From Yimella sp. (GTDB lineage: Bacteria > Actinomycetota > Actinomycetes > Actinomycetales > Dermatophilaceae): DNA of 9,888 nucleotides. Location of the stretch: positions 1 to 9,888 of the forward strand of contig JASLFY010000397.1 of the NCBI GenBank assembly GCA_030150425.1. The letters are read 5' to 3'. Of the stretch, positions 1 to 7,111 are shown piece after piece. The notes under the pieces were generated by a model. That model did not search any database, was not told the DNA's origin, and worked only from the letters and a program-made list of their open reading frames with translations. Position 1 is the first letter of the stretch, and each line of letters begins with the position of its first letter. Both the position numbers and the translations under genes were made by a program.

Positions 1-8
1 GTCTCGGC

Positions 9-1286
<1,278 letters not shown>

Positions 1287-1390
1287 GGACGACCCTCTCT
1301 GGCTGCGTGTGGTGCGGTGTTTCGACTACTGGCTCATCGGGGGTCGACATCCCTGCTCGACTTCCGGCGAACCTTCGGGCGACGGTACCC

Positions 1391-1431
1391 GCCGACACCG
1401 ACAACCCCCATCATTGAATCCCGGTGTCGGC
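1391..1431. repeat. 10-bp perfect inverted repeat flanking the candidate clpX -10
   Basis: The arms GCCGACACCG (1391-1400) and CGGTGTCGGC (1422-1431) are exact reverse complements separated by 21 bp. Their centres are 31 bp apart, about three helical turns. One arm lies in the promoter spacer and the other just past the predicted start, so the pair could be a two-site operator. It could also form a stem in RNA. It does not match the CIRCE or ClgR motifs I know, and the binding factor is unknown. Confidence 0.6.
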
Positions 1432-1442
1432 CGATTCGTCAC
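1413..1442 (-). promoter_or_regulatory. Candidate promoter of clpX
   Basis: On the minus strand, GTGACG (1437-1442) and TTCAAT (1413-1418) each match four of six bases of the -35 and -10 consensus, with an 18-bp spacer. Transcription would start near 1406 and leave a leader of about 120 nt before the clpX GTG. The clpP2 terminator just upstream makes a separate clpX promoter plausible. The call is inferred from motif matching only, and actinobacterial promoters are often weak matches. Confidence 0.35.
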
Positions 1443-1537
1443 GCTTGTCCGCTCAGGGCTGAAAGACGTGTCGCGGACGCGCCCGTCCGGTCGCCGTCGA
1501 GCCGCCCGTCCGCGTACGACGAACGCCGCGGGACGGG

Positions 1538-1600
1538 CGCCGCAGACGCGCGCAGACCCCCACGTTGTTGCAACGTGAGGGTCTGCGACGAACTGCGGCG
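1538..1600 (-). terminator. Composite hairpin terminator of the clpP1-clpP2 operon
   Basis: The core stem is 1551-1567 against 1571-1587: 17 positions with a single mismatch and a 3-nt loop. An outer pair of arms, CGCCGCAG (1538-1545) and CTGCGGCG (1593-1600), extends it beyond small internal loops. It starts 26 nt after the clpP2 stop. There is no U-run on the minus strand, as is common for actinobacterial terminators. It is placed to stop clpP transcription before clpX, possibly with read-through. Confidence 0.75.
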
Positions 1601-1625
1601 TTTCGCGCGCGTCGGCCGCGTACGA

Positions 1626-2309
1626 CTACTGCTGCAGGCTGGCCTTGCGCGAGGTCAGGACCTCGTCGATCAGGCCGTAGTCCTTCCCCTCGGCGGCGGT
1701 GAGGATCTTGTCCCGCTCGATGTCCTTCTCGACCTGCTCCTTGGTGCGGCCGGTGTGGTGGGCGAGGGTCTCCTCCAGCCACGCACGCATCCGGAAGATC
1801 TCGTTCGCGGTGATCTCCAGGTCGGAGGCGGTGCCGCCCGAGCCCTCCATCGCCGGCTGGTGGATCAGGATGCGGGCGTTCGGCAGCGCGAACCGCTTGC
1901 CCGGCGCACCGGCACCCAGCAGCACCGCCGCCGCGGAGGCGGCCTGGCCGACCACGAAGGTCTGCACGTCGGGCTAGATGTACTGCATCGTGTCGTAGAT
2001 CGCGGTCAGCGCGGTGAACGAGCCACCGGGGCTGTTGATGTACATCAGGATGTCGCGGTCGGGGTCCTGCGACTCCAGCACGATCAGCTGGGCGATGATG
2101 TCGTCGGCCGAGGCGTCGTCGACCTGGACGCCCAGGAAGATGATGCGGTCCTCGAACAGCTTGTTGTAGGGGTCGGACCGCTTCATGCCGTAGGAGGTGC
2201 GCTCCTCGAACTGCGGCAGGATGTAGCGGCTGGTCGGCGGCACGTAGAGGCCGCCGGCGTTCGGGCTGGTGTTCATCTGGCCTCCCAGCGGGTTGGTCGG
2301 GTAGCTCAT
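1626..2309 (-). pseudogene. clpP2: ATP-dependent Clp protease proteolytic subunit ClpP2, interrupted by an in-frame TAG
   Basis: This is the second ClpP serine-peptidase subunit. In actinobacteria ClpP1 and ClpP2 rings pair into one active 14-mer that docks with ClpX or ClpC. The frame spans 227 codons plus a final TAG and aligns with the family along its whole length. Codon 112 (1974-1976) is TAG, between MQYI and PDVQTF, where relatives have Lys or Arg. AAG to TAG is one base change. The catalytic residues Ser125 (GQAAS), His150 (IHQP) and Asp200 (ERDK) are all in frame after the stop, so the 111-residue upstream product would be inactive. A GTG at 1965-1967, six nt past the stop, could start a 113-residue downstream product. 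The sequence after the stop shows no decay, so the change is recent, a sequencing error, or bypassed. The ATG overlaps the clpP1 stop as ATGA, implying coupled translation. TAG also ends this gene and rpiB, so it is a normal stop here. Confidence 0.9.
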
Positions 2310-2923
2310 GCCTGCACCTCACCCGGTGCGTCGCTCGAGCGCTCGAAGACGTGGTCGACGAAGCCGTACTCCTTGGCCTCGGCCGCGGAGAACCAGCGGT
2401 CGCGGTCGGAGTCCTGCTCGATCTGCTCGGGGGTCTGACCGGTGTGCTCGGCGATCAGGCCGGCGAGCTCCTTCTTCATCCCCAGCAGCAGCTCGGCCTG
2501 GGTCTTGATGTCGGACGCGGTTCCGCCGATGCCGCCCGAGGGCTGGTGCATCATGATCCGCGCGTGCGGGGTGGCGTAACGCTTGCCCTTCGCGCCCGCG
2601 GACAGCAGGAACTGGCCCATCGAGGCGGCCAGGCCCATGGCCACGGTCGCGACGTCGTTGGGGATCCAGTTCATCGTGTCGTAGATCGCCATGCCGGCGG
2701 TCACCGAACCACCCGGGCTGTTGATGTAGAGCCAGATGTCCTTCTCGGGGTCCTCCGCGGCCAGCAGCAACAGCTGGGCGCAGATGGCGTTCGCGTTGTC
2801 GTCGCGGACGTCGGACCCGAGGAAGATGATCCGTTCCTTGAGCAGTCGGTTGTAGATCTGGTCGTCGAGGCCGGTCACCGGTTGGGTGGCCATTCCGACC
2901 GGCGCGGTGCTGCGCTCCGTCAT
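2306..2923 (-). CDS. clpP1: ATP-dependent Clp protease proteolytic subunit ClpP1
   Basis: ClpP1 is a cytoplasmic serine peptidase subunit that forms the degradation chamber together with ClpP2. The 205-residue product carries the full ClpP fold. The INSPGG segment is at 67-72, nucleophile Ser101 in GLAASMG, His126 in MMHQP and Asp175 in DRDRW. The start chosen is the ATG at 2921-2923 (MTERST), preceded by GGAG about 5 nt upstream. The open frame extends further to 3067, but that part has no ClpP similarity and crosses the promoter and operator. An internal Met11 is a possible alternative start. A short N-terminal propeptide is probably processed, as in other ClpPs. It is the first gene of the operon and overlaps clpP2 by 4 bp. 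A ClgR-type operator and a candidate promoter lie upstream. With clpP2 interrupted, ClpP1 would lack its usual partner ring. Confidence 0.97.
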   Translation of the reverse strand: MTERSTAPVGMATQPVTGLDDQIYNRLLKERIIFLGSDVRDDNANAICAQLLLLAAEDPEKDIWLYINSPGGSVTAGMAIYDTMNWIPNDVATVAMGLAASMGQFLLSAGAKGKRYATPHARIMMHQPSGGIGGTASDIKTQAELLLGMKKELAGLIAEHTGQTPEQIEQDSDRDRWFSAAEAKEYGFVDHVFERSSDAPGEVQA

Positions 2924-2966
2924 CTCACTCCATCTTTCTGTGTCGCCAAATCCGTGCTTCCACTGG

Positions 2967-2994
2967 ACCCTAACGCCCGCCGTACGCGGTTCAG
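2967..2994 (-). promoter_or_regulatory. Candidate promoter of clpP1-clpP2
   Basis: On the minus strand TAGGGT (2967-2972) fits the TANNNT form of actinobacterial -10 elements. CTGAAC (2989-2994) is a poor -35 at a 16-bp spacing. A weak -35 is what one expects of an activator-dependent promoter, and the ClgR-type site lies just upstream at about -60. Predicted start is near 2960, 37 nt before the clpP1 ATG. Confidence 0.4.
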
Positions 2995-3010
2995 TCCCGG
3001 ATCCCGGCGT

Positions 3011-3028
3011 TGTTCGCCCACAGCGCAA
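3011..3028. promoter_or_regulatory. ClgR-type operator upstream of clpP1-clpP2
   Basis: The 18-mer TGTTCGCCCACAGCGCAA fits the ClgR consensus I recall from Corynebacterium, WNNWCGCYNANRGCGWWS. The CGCYNANRGCG core is perfect, and only two outer right-side positions differ. ClgR is known to activate clpP1P2 in several actinobacteria under protein-folding stress. The site is about 90 bp upstream of the clpP1 start and upstream of the candidate promoter, as expected for an activator. No clgR gene is in the window. Confidence 0.65.
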
Positions 3029-3070
3029 TCGGGGTCGGCGACCCCGGCACGAACGACCGACGGACAACGA

Positions 3071-3107
3071 CGAGGGCGCGGGCCCCGTACGGGTGCCCGC
3101 GCCCTCG
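3071..3107 (-). terminator. Intrinsic terminator after tig
   Basis: A perfect 13-bp GC-rich stem (CGAGGGCGCGGGC at 3071-3083, its complement at 3095-3107) closes an 11-nt loop that itself contains CCCGTACGGG. On the minus strand the hairpin starts 19 nt after the tig stop and is followed by TCGTTGT, a weak T-rich tail. It separates tig from the clpP1 promoter region. Confidence 0.85.
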
Positions 3108-3126
3108 CGCGTGGTGTGGCGGTCGA

Positions 3127-4437
3127 TCAGGCGTCGGCCTTCTCGTCGTCCGCGTCGACGTCGGCGTCCTCGTCCGTGTTCAGGGCGTTCAGGTCGACCT
3201 CGTTGCCGTCGGTGTCGACGACCTTGGCCTTCTCCAGGATCGAGGCCAGCGCCTTGCGGCGGGCGACCTCACCGAGGACCTGCGGGACCTGGCCCTGCTG
3301 GTCCAGCGCCTGGGCGAACTGGTTCGGGTCCATGCCGTACTGCTGCGCCGACATGATGAGGTACTCGATGAGCTCCTCCTGCGAGACCTGCACCTCGTCG
3401 TCCTCGACGATGCGGTCCAGCAGCAGCTGGGTCTTCAGGCCCTTGCGGGTCGACTCGTCGACCTCGGCGCGGTGCTCGTCGTCCTCGAGGCGGTTCTCAC
3501 CCTCGAGGTGACTGTTGACCTCGGCCTCGATGATGTTCTCCGGCAGCGGGATCTCGACGGTCTCGAGCAGCTGCTCCAGAACCTTGTCGCGCGCCTCGAC
3601 ACCCTGCTGGAAACGCTTGGCGTTCTCGGCCTGCTTGGCGAGGTCCTCGCGCAGCTCGGCGACGGTGTCGTGCTCGGAGGCCAGCTGGGCGAAGTCGTCG
3701 TCGACCTCGGGCAGCTCGCGCTCCTTGACGCCCTGCAGGGTGACGACGCAGTCGGCGTCCTCGCCCTCGTGCTCGCCACCGGCCAGCGGGGCGGTGAAGT
3801 TCTTGGACTCGCCGACGGACAGGCCCTCGAGCGCCTCGTCCATGCCCGGGAGCATGTTGCCCGAACCGATCTCGTACGAGATGCCGTCGACGGCGTCGAT
3901 CTCCTCGTCACCGATGGTGGCCTTGAGGTCGATGGTCACGAAGTCGCCCGACTTCGCGGCGCGCTCGACCGGCTTGAGGGTGCCGAAGCGCTCGCGCAGC
4001 TTCTCGACCTCGGCGTCGACGTCGGCGTCGGCGACGGCCAGCGGGGCGACCTCGACCTCGAGCGCGGAGAAGTCCGGCAGGTCGAAGGCCGGGCGGACGT
4101 CGACCTCGGCGGTGAAGACCAGCGGCTCGTCGTCGGTGGCCGGCACGCCGGTCACGTCGACCTCGGGCTGGCTCAGCGGCTTGAGGTCGTTCTCCTCGAC
4201 GGCCTTGCCGTAGAACTCCGGCAGGGCCTCGTTGATGGCCTCCTGCAGCACGGCGCCACGGCCGAAGCGCTGCTCGATGATCCGGGCCGGGACCTTGCCC
4301 TTGCGGAAGCCGGGGATCTGCACCGAGTTGCCGATGGAGGCGTAGGCCGCGTCCATGCTCGGCTTGAGCTCCTCGTACGGCACCTCGACGGTCAGCTTGA
4401 CCCGGGTGGGGTTGAGGGTCTCGACAGCGCTCTTCAC
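3127..4437 (-). CDS. tig: Trigger factor (ribosome-associated chaperone and peptidyl-prolyl isomerase)
   Basis: Trigger factor binds the ribosome exit tunnel, shields nascent chains and isomerises prolyl bonds. The product is 436 residues, close to E. coli Tig (432). The N-terminal ribosome-binding domain holds the signature GFRKGKVP at 43-50. The FKBP-type isomerase domain spans about 160-245, beginning at SGDFVTIDL. The helical C-terminal domain follows to about 410. The last 20 residues are very acidic (Asp/Glu-rich), a tail seen in actinobacterial Tigs. I chose the GTG at 4435-4437, which gives the standard VKSAVETL start with GGAG 9 nt upstream. The open frame continues to 4614, but that part is only a translation through the tRNA-Gly gene. 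It lies 42 bp downstream of tRNA-Gly with no terminator between, so both may share a transcript. Confidence 0.97.
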   Translation of the reverse strand: MKSAVETLNPTRVKLTVEVPYEELKPSMDAAYASIGNSVQIPGFRKGKVPARIIEQRFGRGAVLQEAINEALPEFYGKAVEENDLKPLSQPEVDVTGVPATDDEPLVFTAEVDVRPAFDLPDFSALEVEVAPLAVADADVDAEVEKLRERFGTLKPVERAAKSGDFVTIDLKATIGDEEIDAVDGISYEIGSGNMLPGMDEALEGLSVGESKNFTAPLAGGEHEGEDADCVVTLQGVKERELPEVDDDFAQLASEHDTVAELREDLAKQAENAKRFQQGVEARDKVLEQLLETVEIPLPENIIEAEVNSHLEGENRLEDDEHRAEVDESTRKGLKTQLLLDRIVEDDEVQVSQEELIEYLIMSAQQYGMDPNQFAQALDQQGQVPQVLGEVARRKALASILEKAKVVDTDGNEVDLNALNTDEDADVDADDEKADA

Positions 4438-4479
4438 GTTCTGGCACTCCAAAGGTTGTTGATCGGGTACGGCGTGCAG

Positions 4480-4550
4480 AGCGGGCGACGAGAATCGAAC
4501 TCGCGTAATCAGTTTGGAAGACTGAGGCTCTACCATTGAGCTACGCCCGC
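4480..4550 (-). tRNA. tRNA-Gly (anticodon UCC)
   Basis: The minus strand folds into a complete cloverleaf. The acceptor is GCGGGCG/CGCCCGC, the D stem GCTC/GAGC, and the anticodon stem TCAGT/ACTGA with loop CTTCCAA, so the anticodon is TCC and decodes GGA/GGG. The T arm is GCGAG-TTCGATT-CTCGT. The discriminator base is U, typical of bacterial tRNA-Gly. No CCA is encoded, unlike the neighbouring tRNA-Pro. Confidence 0.97.
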
Positions 4551-4623
4551 AGTGGTGAGTTCCGGCCTGTTCCGCCCCGCTGTGATCGCGGACCCGGCCT
4601 GTGGCTGTCGTCACCGAGGGGTT

Positions 4624-4653
4624 AGCCTACCTACTCCACGGACCGCATCCCAA
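4624..4653 (-). promoter_or_regulatory. Candidate promoter of tRNA-Gly and tig
   Basis: On the minus strand TTGGGA (4648-4653) and TAGGCT (4624-4629) are separated by 18 bp and match four and three of six consensus bases. Transcription would begin near 4617, about 67 nt before tRNA-Gly. A plus-strand TAGCCT (4623-4628), usable as a -10 for tRNA-Pro, overlaps the same bases. Its -35 (TGTGGC, 4600-4605) is poor. Confidence 0.45.
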
Positions 4654-4667
4654 ACCGGTCACCGTCA

Positions 4668-4744
4668 CGGGGTATGGCGCAGCTTGGTAGCGCGTCCGCT
4701 TTGGGAGCGGAAGGCCGCCGGTTCGAATCCGGCTACCCCGACCA
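4668..4744 (+). tRNA. tRNA-Pro (anticodon UGG)
   Basis: A full cloverleaf is visible. The acceptor is CGGGGTA/TACCCCG, the D stem GCGC/GCGC, and the anticodon stem TCCGC/GCGGA with loop TTTGGGA, giving anticodon TGG for proline. The T arm is GCCGG-TTCGAAT-CCGGC. The discriminator is A and the CCA end is encoded (4742-4744). It is divergent from tRNA-Gly and convergent with the downstream phosphatase gene. Confidence 0.98.
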
Positions 4745-4746
4745 TG

Positions 4747-4763
4747 CCGATCGTTCGGATCGG
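4747..4763. terminator. Small hairpin between tRNA-Pro and the convergent phosphatase gene
   Basis: A perfect 6-bp stem, CCGATC (4747-4752) with GATCGG (4758-4763), closes a GTTCG loop 3 nt after the tRNA CCA end. It lies in the 28-bp gap between two convergent genes and could serve both. There is no clear T-run on either side, so termination activity is uncertain. Confidence 0.35.
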
Positions 4764-4772
4764 ATTCCCGCG

Positions 4773-5903
4773 TCAGCGGCGGTGGACGATCAGGACCGTA
4801 CGGTCGTCGGCCTCGCCGGAGCGCGCCTCGTCACAGATCCGGGTCGACAGGCCCTCGATCGAACCGTGGTTGAACTCCCGCTCCGCGATGCCGAGCAGTC
4901 GGTCGAGCCCCTGGGAGACGTCGGTGTCCGGGTCCTCGACCAGTCCGTCGCTGTAGAGCAGGATCGCGTCGCCGCGCTCGAGCACGCCGTGGTGGCGCGG
5001 GTAGTCCGTCTCCTGCTGGCCCTCGAGGATGCCGAGCACGACACCGGGCTTGACGTCCATCGCGCACCAGCGGCCGGCGCCGGCGTGATAGCGGACCGCG
5101 GCCGGGTGGCCCGCCGAACCGACGGTGAACTCCCCCGAGTCGAGGTCGATCGACAGGTGGGTGGCGGTGGCGAAACCGTCGTTCCACCCCTGTCGTACGA
5201 GGTAGTCGTTGACCGCCGGCAACACCGCGTCCGGCTCCAGCGCGCCGACCAGGCCGGAGACGGCACCGCCGAGCAGCACCGCGCGGCTACCGGCGGTCGA
5301 TCCCTTGCCCGACACGTCGAGCACGGCCGCGTTGAACCGGTCACCCTGACGGCAGCCGACGACGACGTCGCCGCAGAACGAGTCGCCGTACGCCGGCTCG
5401 ACCGTCGCGTCGACGGTCCAGCCCGGCGGCATCGGCGGCATGTGGCTCTGCACCTCGTGGCGCTTGCGCAGATCGGTCAGCAGGGTGCTGGCGGTCTGCT
5501 GCGGCAGCCCGGCGCGGTCCCAGACGCGGTCCAACAGGATCACGACGCCCATGCTCACCAGCAGTGCGATGAACGCGGTGAGCGCACGCTCGGAGACCTT
5601 GCCCGGGGCGATCAGACCGACGTAGCAGAACACCACGGTGGTGATCGCGAACGAGACCATCAGCCAGCGCCCGCTGAGCAGCAGACCGCCCAGCAGCACC
5701 AGCGGCGCGAAGACGAGGTAGCTCGTCTGCACGCTGTTGAACAGCAGCACCAGAGCGACGGTGCCCACCGCGAGCACGATCGTGACCGTGCGGTCGGTGA
5801 CGCGCACCCGGCGGGCCTGGCTCGTTACGCGGTGGTCCCCCACCCATGACAACGGCCTGACGAACCAGGCCGGTGCGATTGGCTGATGGGTCCCCATGGG
5901 CAC
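4773..5903 (-). CDS. Membrane-anchored SpoIIE/PP2C-family serine phosphatase
   Basis: This 376-residue protein joins a membrane part to a cytoplasmic metal-dependent phosphatase domain of the SpoIIE (PP2C-like) family. Four hydrophobic segments are clear at about 39-55, 61-76, 80-98 and 107-124. The phosphatase domain spans about 160-376. Its metal-binding and core motifs are CGDVVV (Asp179), VLDVSGKG (Asp196), GSAGHPA (262-268), LLYSDGLVE (Asp319) and ADDRTVLIV (Asp366/Asp367). All expected acidic positions are present, so it is probably active. Such phosphatases often dephosphorylate anti-sigma-factor antagonists, but no such partner is in the window, so the substrate is unknown. The start is unsure. 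GTG at 5901-5903 or ATG at 5895-5897 are both possible, and neither has a clear ribosome binding site. The gene faces tRNA-Pro and lies 80 bp downstream of rpiB. I know no gene name for it. Confidence 0.92.
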   Translation of the reverse strand: MPMGTHQPIAPAWFVRPLSWVGDHRVTSQARRVRVTDRTVTIVLAVGTVALVLLFNSVQTSYLVFAPLVLLGGLLLSGRWLMVSFAITTVVFCYVGLIAPGKVSERALTAFIALLVSMGVVILLDRVWDRAGLPQQTASTLLTDLRKRHEVQSHMPPMPPGWTVDATVEPAYGDSFCGDVVVGCRQGDRFNAAVLDVSGKGSTAGSRAVLLGGAVSGLVGALEPDAVLPAVNDYLVRQGWNDGFATATHLSIDLDSGEFTVGSAGHPAAVRYHAGAGRWCAMDVKPGVVLGILEGQQETDYPRHHGVLERGDAILLYSDGLVEDPDTDVSQGLDRLLGIAEREFNHGSIEGLSTRICDEARSGEADDRTVLIVHRR

Positions 5904-5929
5904 AAACGGTACGGGCTGCTGCAGCGGAC

Positions 5930-5959
5930 ACCTAATGACTTGACCAAGGCTTTACCAAG
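5930..5959 (-). promoter_or_regulatory. Candidate promoter with tandem 10-bp direct repeats upstream of the phosphatase
   Basis: On the minus strand CTTGGTAAAG (5950-5959) and CTTGGTCAAG (5939-5948) differ at one base and are offset by 11 bp, one helical turn. The first overlaps TTGGTA (5953-5958), a possible -35. TTAGGT (5930-5935) is a possible -10 at 17 bp. The repeats look like a binding site for a dimeric or tandem-binding regulator. No regulator is identified. Confidence 0.4.
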
Positions 5960-5983
5960 TGACCGCGGCCGATCGCCACGTCA

Positions 5984-6451
5984 CTACGGCTGCGCCGGTA
6001 CAGTCCCGTTCTTCTCGTAGTCCGAGACCATCGCCAGACGGCGCTCGTGACGCTCCACCCCGGAGAACGGGGTCTCCAGGAAGATCTTCACCATCGCCTG
6101 CGCCTGCTCCTGGGTGTGGAACCGGCCGCCCAACGAGATGATCTGGGCGTCGTTGTGCTCGCGGGCCAGCTGGGCCAGCTCGGTGGTGTAGCAGAGCGCC
6201 GCACGGATGCCCTTCACCTTGTTGGCCGCCATCTGCTCACCGTTGCCGGATCCGCCCAGCACCACGCCGAGCGACCCCGGGTCGGCCGCGACGGCCTCGG
6301 CCGCCCGCAGCACGTACACCGGGTAGTCGTCCTCCGCGTCGTAGTCGACCGGGCCGTGGTCGACGACCTCGTGGCCCTCGGCCGCCAACCACTCGACGAG
6401 AGCGCGCTGCATTTCGTACGCGGCGTGGTCGCCGCCGATGTGAACTCGCAT
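5984..6451 (-). CDS. rpiB: Ribose-5-phosphate isomerase B
   Basis: RpiB interconverts ribose 5-phosphate and ribulose 5-phosphate in the non-oxidative pentose phosphate pathway. The 155-residue product has the family length (M. tuberculosis about 162). Visible motifs are the phosphate/sugar-binding GGDHAAYE at 6-13, the active loop GGSGNGEQ at 66-73 with presumed catalytic base Glu72, and REHN with His99. The Ser-Gly loop and Glu72 mark the actinobacterial type, in which Glu replaces the catalytic Cys of E. coli RpiB. The start is the ATG at 6449-6451, with a weak AAGG about 11 nt upstream. It sits 15 bp after the stop of the Rv2466c-like gene and is probably co-transcribed with it. The stop codon is TAG. 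Confidence 0.97.
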   Translation of the reverse strand: MRVHIGGDHAAYEMQRALVEWLAAEGHEVVDHGPVDYDAEDDYPVYVLRAAEAVAADPGSLGVVLGGSGNGEQMAANKVKGIRAALCYTTELAQLAREHNDAQIISLGGRFHTQEQAQAMVKIFLETPFSGVERHERRLAMVSDYEKNGTVPAQP

Positions 6452-6466
6452 CTGTTCCAGGGCCTT

Positions 6467-7111
6467 TCAGCTGAAGTCGGGCGACGCGGTACGGGTGCGC
6501 TTGAGCTCGAAGAAGCCCGGGGTCGACGCGACCAGGACGCAACCGTCGAAGAGCTTGCCGGCGGCCTCGCCCTTCGGGGCGGGGGTGACGACCGGGCCGA
6601 AGAAGGCGACGCCCTCGACGCTGATCACCGGGGTGCCGACGTCCTCGCCGACCAGGCTGATGCCGCGCTCGTGGGAGGCGCGCAGCAACTGGTCGATCTC
6701 GTCACCGGGGACGTTGTCGCCCAGCTCGATCAGCTCGGCCGGCAGGCCGACCTCGGCGAGCGCCTCGACGACGACCGCACGCATGTCCTCGACGTCCTTG
6801 CCGCGCTGCTCGAGGTGCAGACGGGTGCCGATGGCGTCGTACAGCTTCTTCTTGTATTCGTCGCCGTGTTCGCGGGCGGCCGCGATGACGACGCGCACCG
6901 GGAGCCAGCCCCGGTCGAGCATGAGTCGGTAGTTCTCCGGGACGTCGCGTCCCTCATTGAGGACGCTGAGGCTCATCACCGACCAGGTGACCTCCACGTC
7001 TCGTACCTGCTCGACCTGCATCAGCCAGCGGGAGGTCATCCACGCCCACGGACACATCGGGTCGAACCACATCTCGACAGGGGTTCGTGTGTTGTCAGTC
7101 ACGACCGCCAT
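6467..7111 (-). CDS. DsbA-like thioredoxin-fold oxidoreductase, Rv2466c (mycothiol-dependent nitroreductase) family
   Basis: The 214-residue product follows M. tuberculosis Rv2466c (207 residues) along its whole length as I recall it. It starts its thioredoxin fold with EMWFDPMCPWAW. It then has an inserted helical region and a second fold half with EDVGTP (the cis-proline segment) and VAFFGPV, and ends with FFELKRTRT. Rv2466c is a cytoplasmic, mycothiol-linked reductase that also activates nitro-drugs. Here Cys20 is kept but the second active-site cysteine is Ala23 (CPWA instead of CPWC), which suggests a monothiol mechanism using mycothiol to resolve. I chose ATG at 7109-7111. A GTG at 7100-7102 would give VTDNTRT and is equally possible, and an upstream ATG at 7156 would run into the pepN leader. 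It is first in a two-gene unit with rpiB and divergent from pepN. Confidence 0.9.
   Translation of the reverse strand: MAVVTDNTRTPVEMWFDPMCPWAWMTSRWLMQVEQVRDVEVTWSVMSLSVLNEGRDVPENYRLMLDRGWLPVRVVIAAAREHGDEYKKKLYDAIGTRLHLEQRGKDVEDMRAVVVEALAEVGLPAELIELGDNVPGDEIDQLLRASHERGISLVGEDVGTPVISVEGVAFFGPVVTPAPKGEAAGKLFDGCVLVASTPGFFELKRTRTASPDFS

Larger units (their letters stand above)
1287..1625. other. Intergenic region between clpP2 and clpX (339 bp)
   Basis: No convincing protein gene is visible here. The part next to clpP2 holds a large composite hairpin (terminator). The middle holds a 10-bp perfect inverted repeat around a candidate clpX -10 element. The stretch 1287-1400 would be a long 5' leader of clpX carrying its ribosome binding site near 1293-1300. 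Open frames crossing it on the plus strand are antisense shadows without homology to any family I recognise. Confidence 0.7.

Noticed and set aside
1551..1587. A riboswitch or small RNA in the clpP2-clpX gap
   Set aside because: The hairpin is a simple near-perfect stem right after the clpP2 stop, best explained as a terminator; no conserved riboswitch core is recognisable.
1974..1976. Reassignment of TAG to an amino acid (for example pyrrolysine)
   Set aside because: TAG is the natural end of clpP2 and rpiB in this window, and no suppressor tRNA is visible.
2924..3067. N-terminal extension of clpP1 by 48 residues
   Set aside because: It crosses the ClgR-type operator and promoter, lacks similarity to ClpP, and the ATG at 2921-2923 has GGAG upstream.
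4438..4614. N-terminal extension of tig by 59 residues
   Set aside because: The extension is a translation of the tRNA-Gly gene, and the GTG at 4435-4437 gives the standard trigger factor N-terminus with a ribosome binding site.
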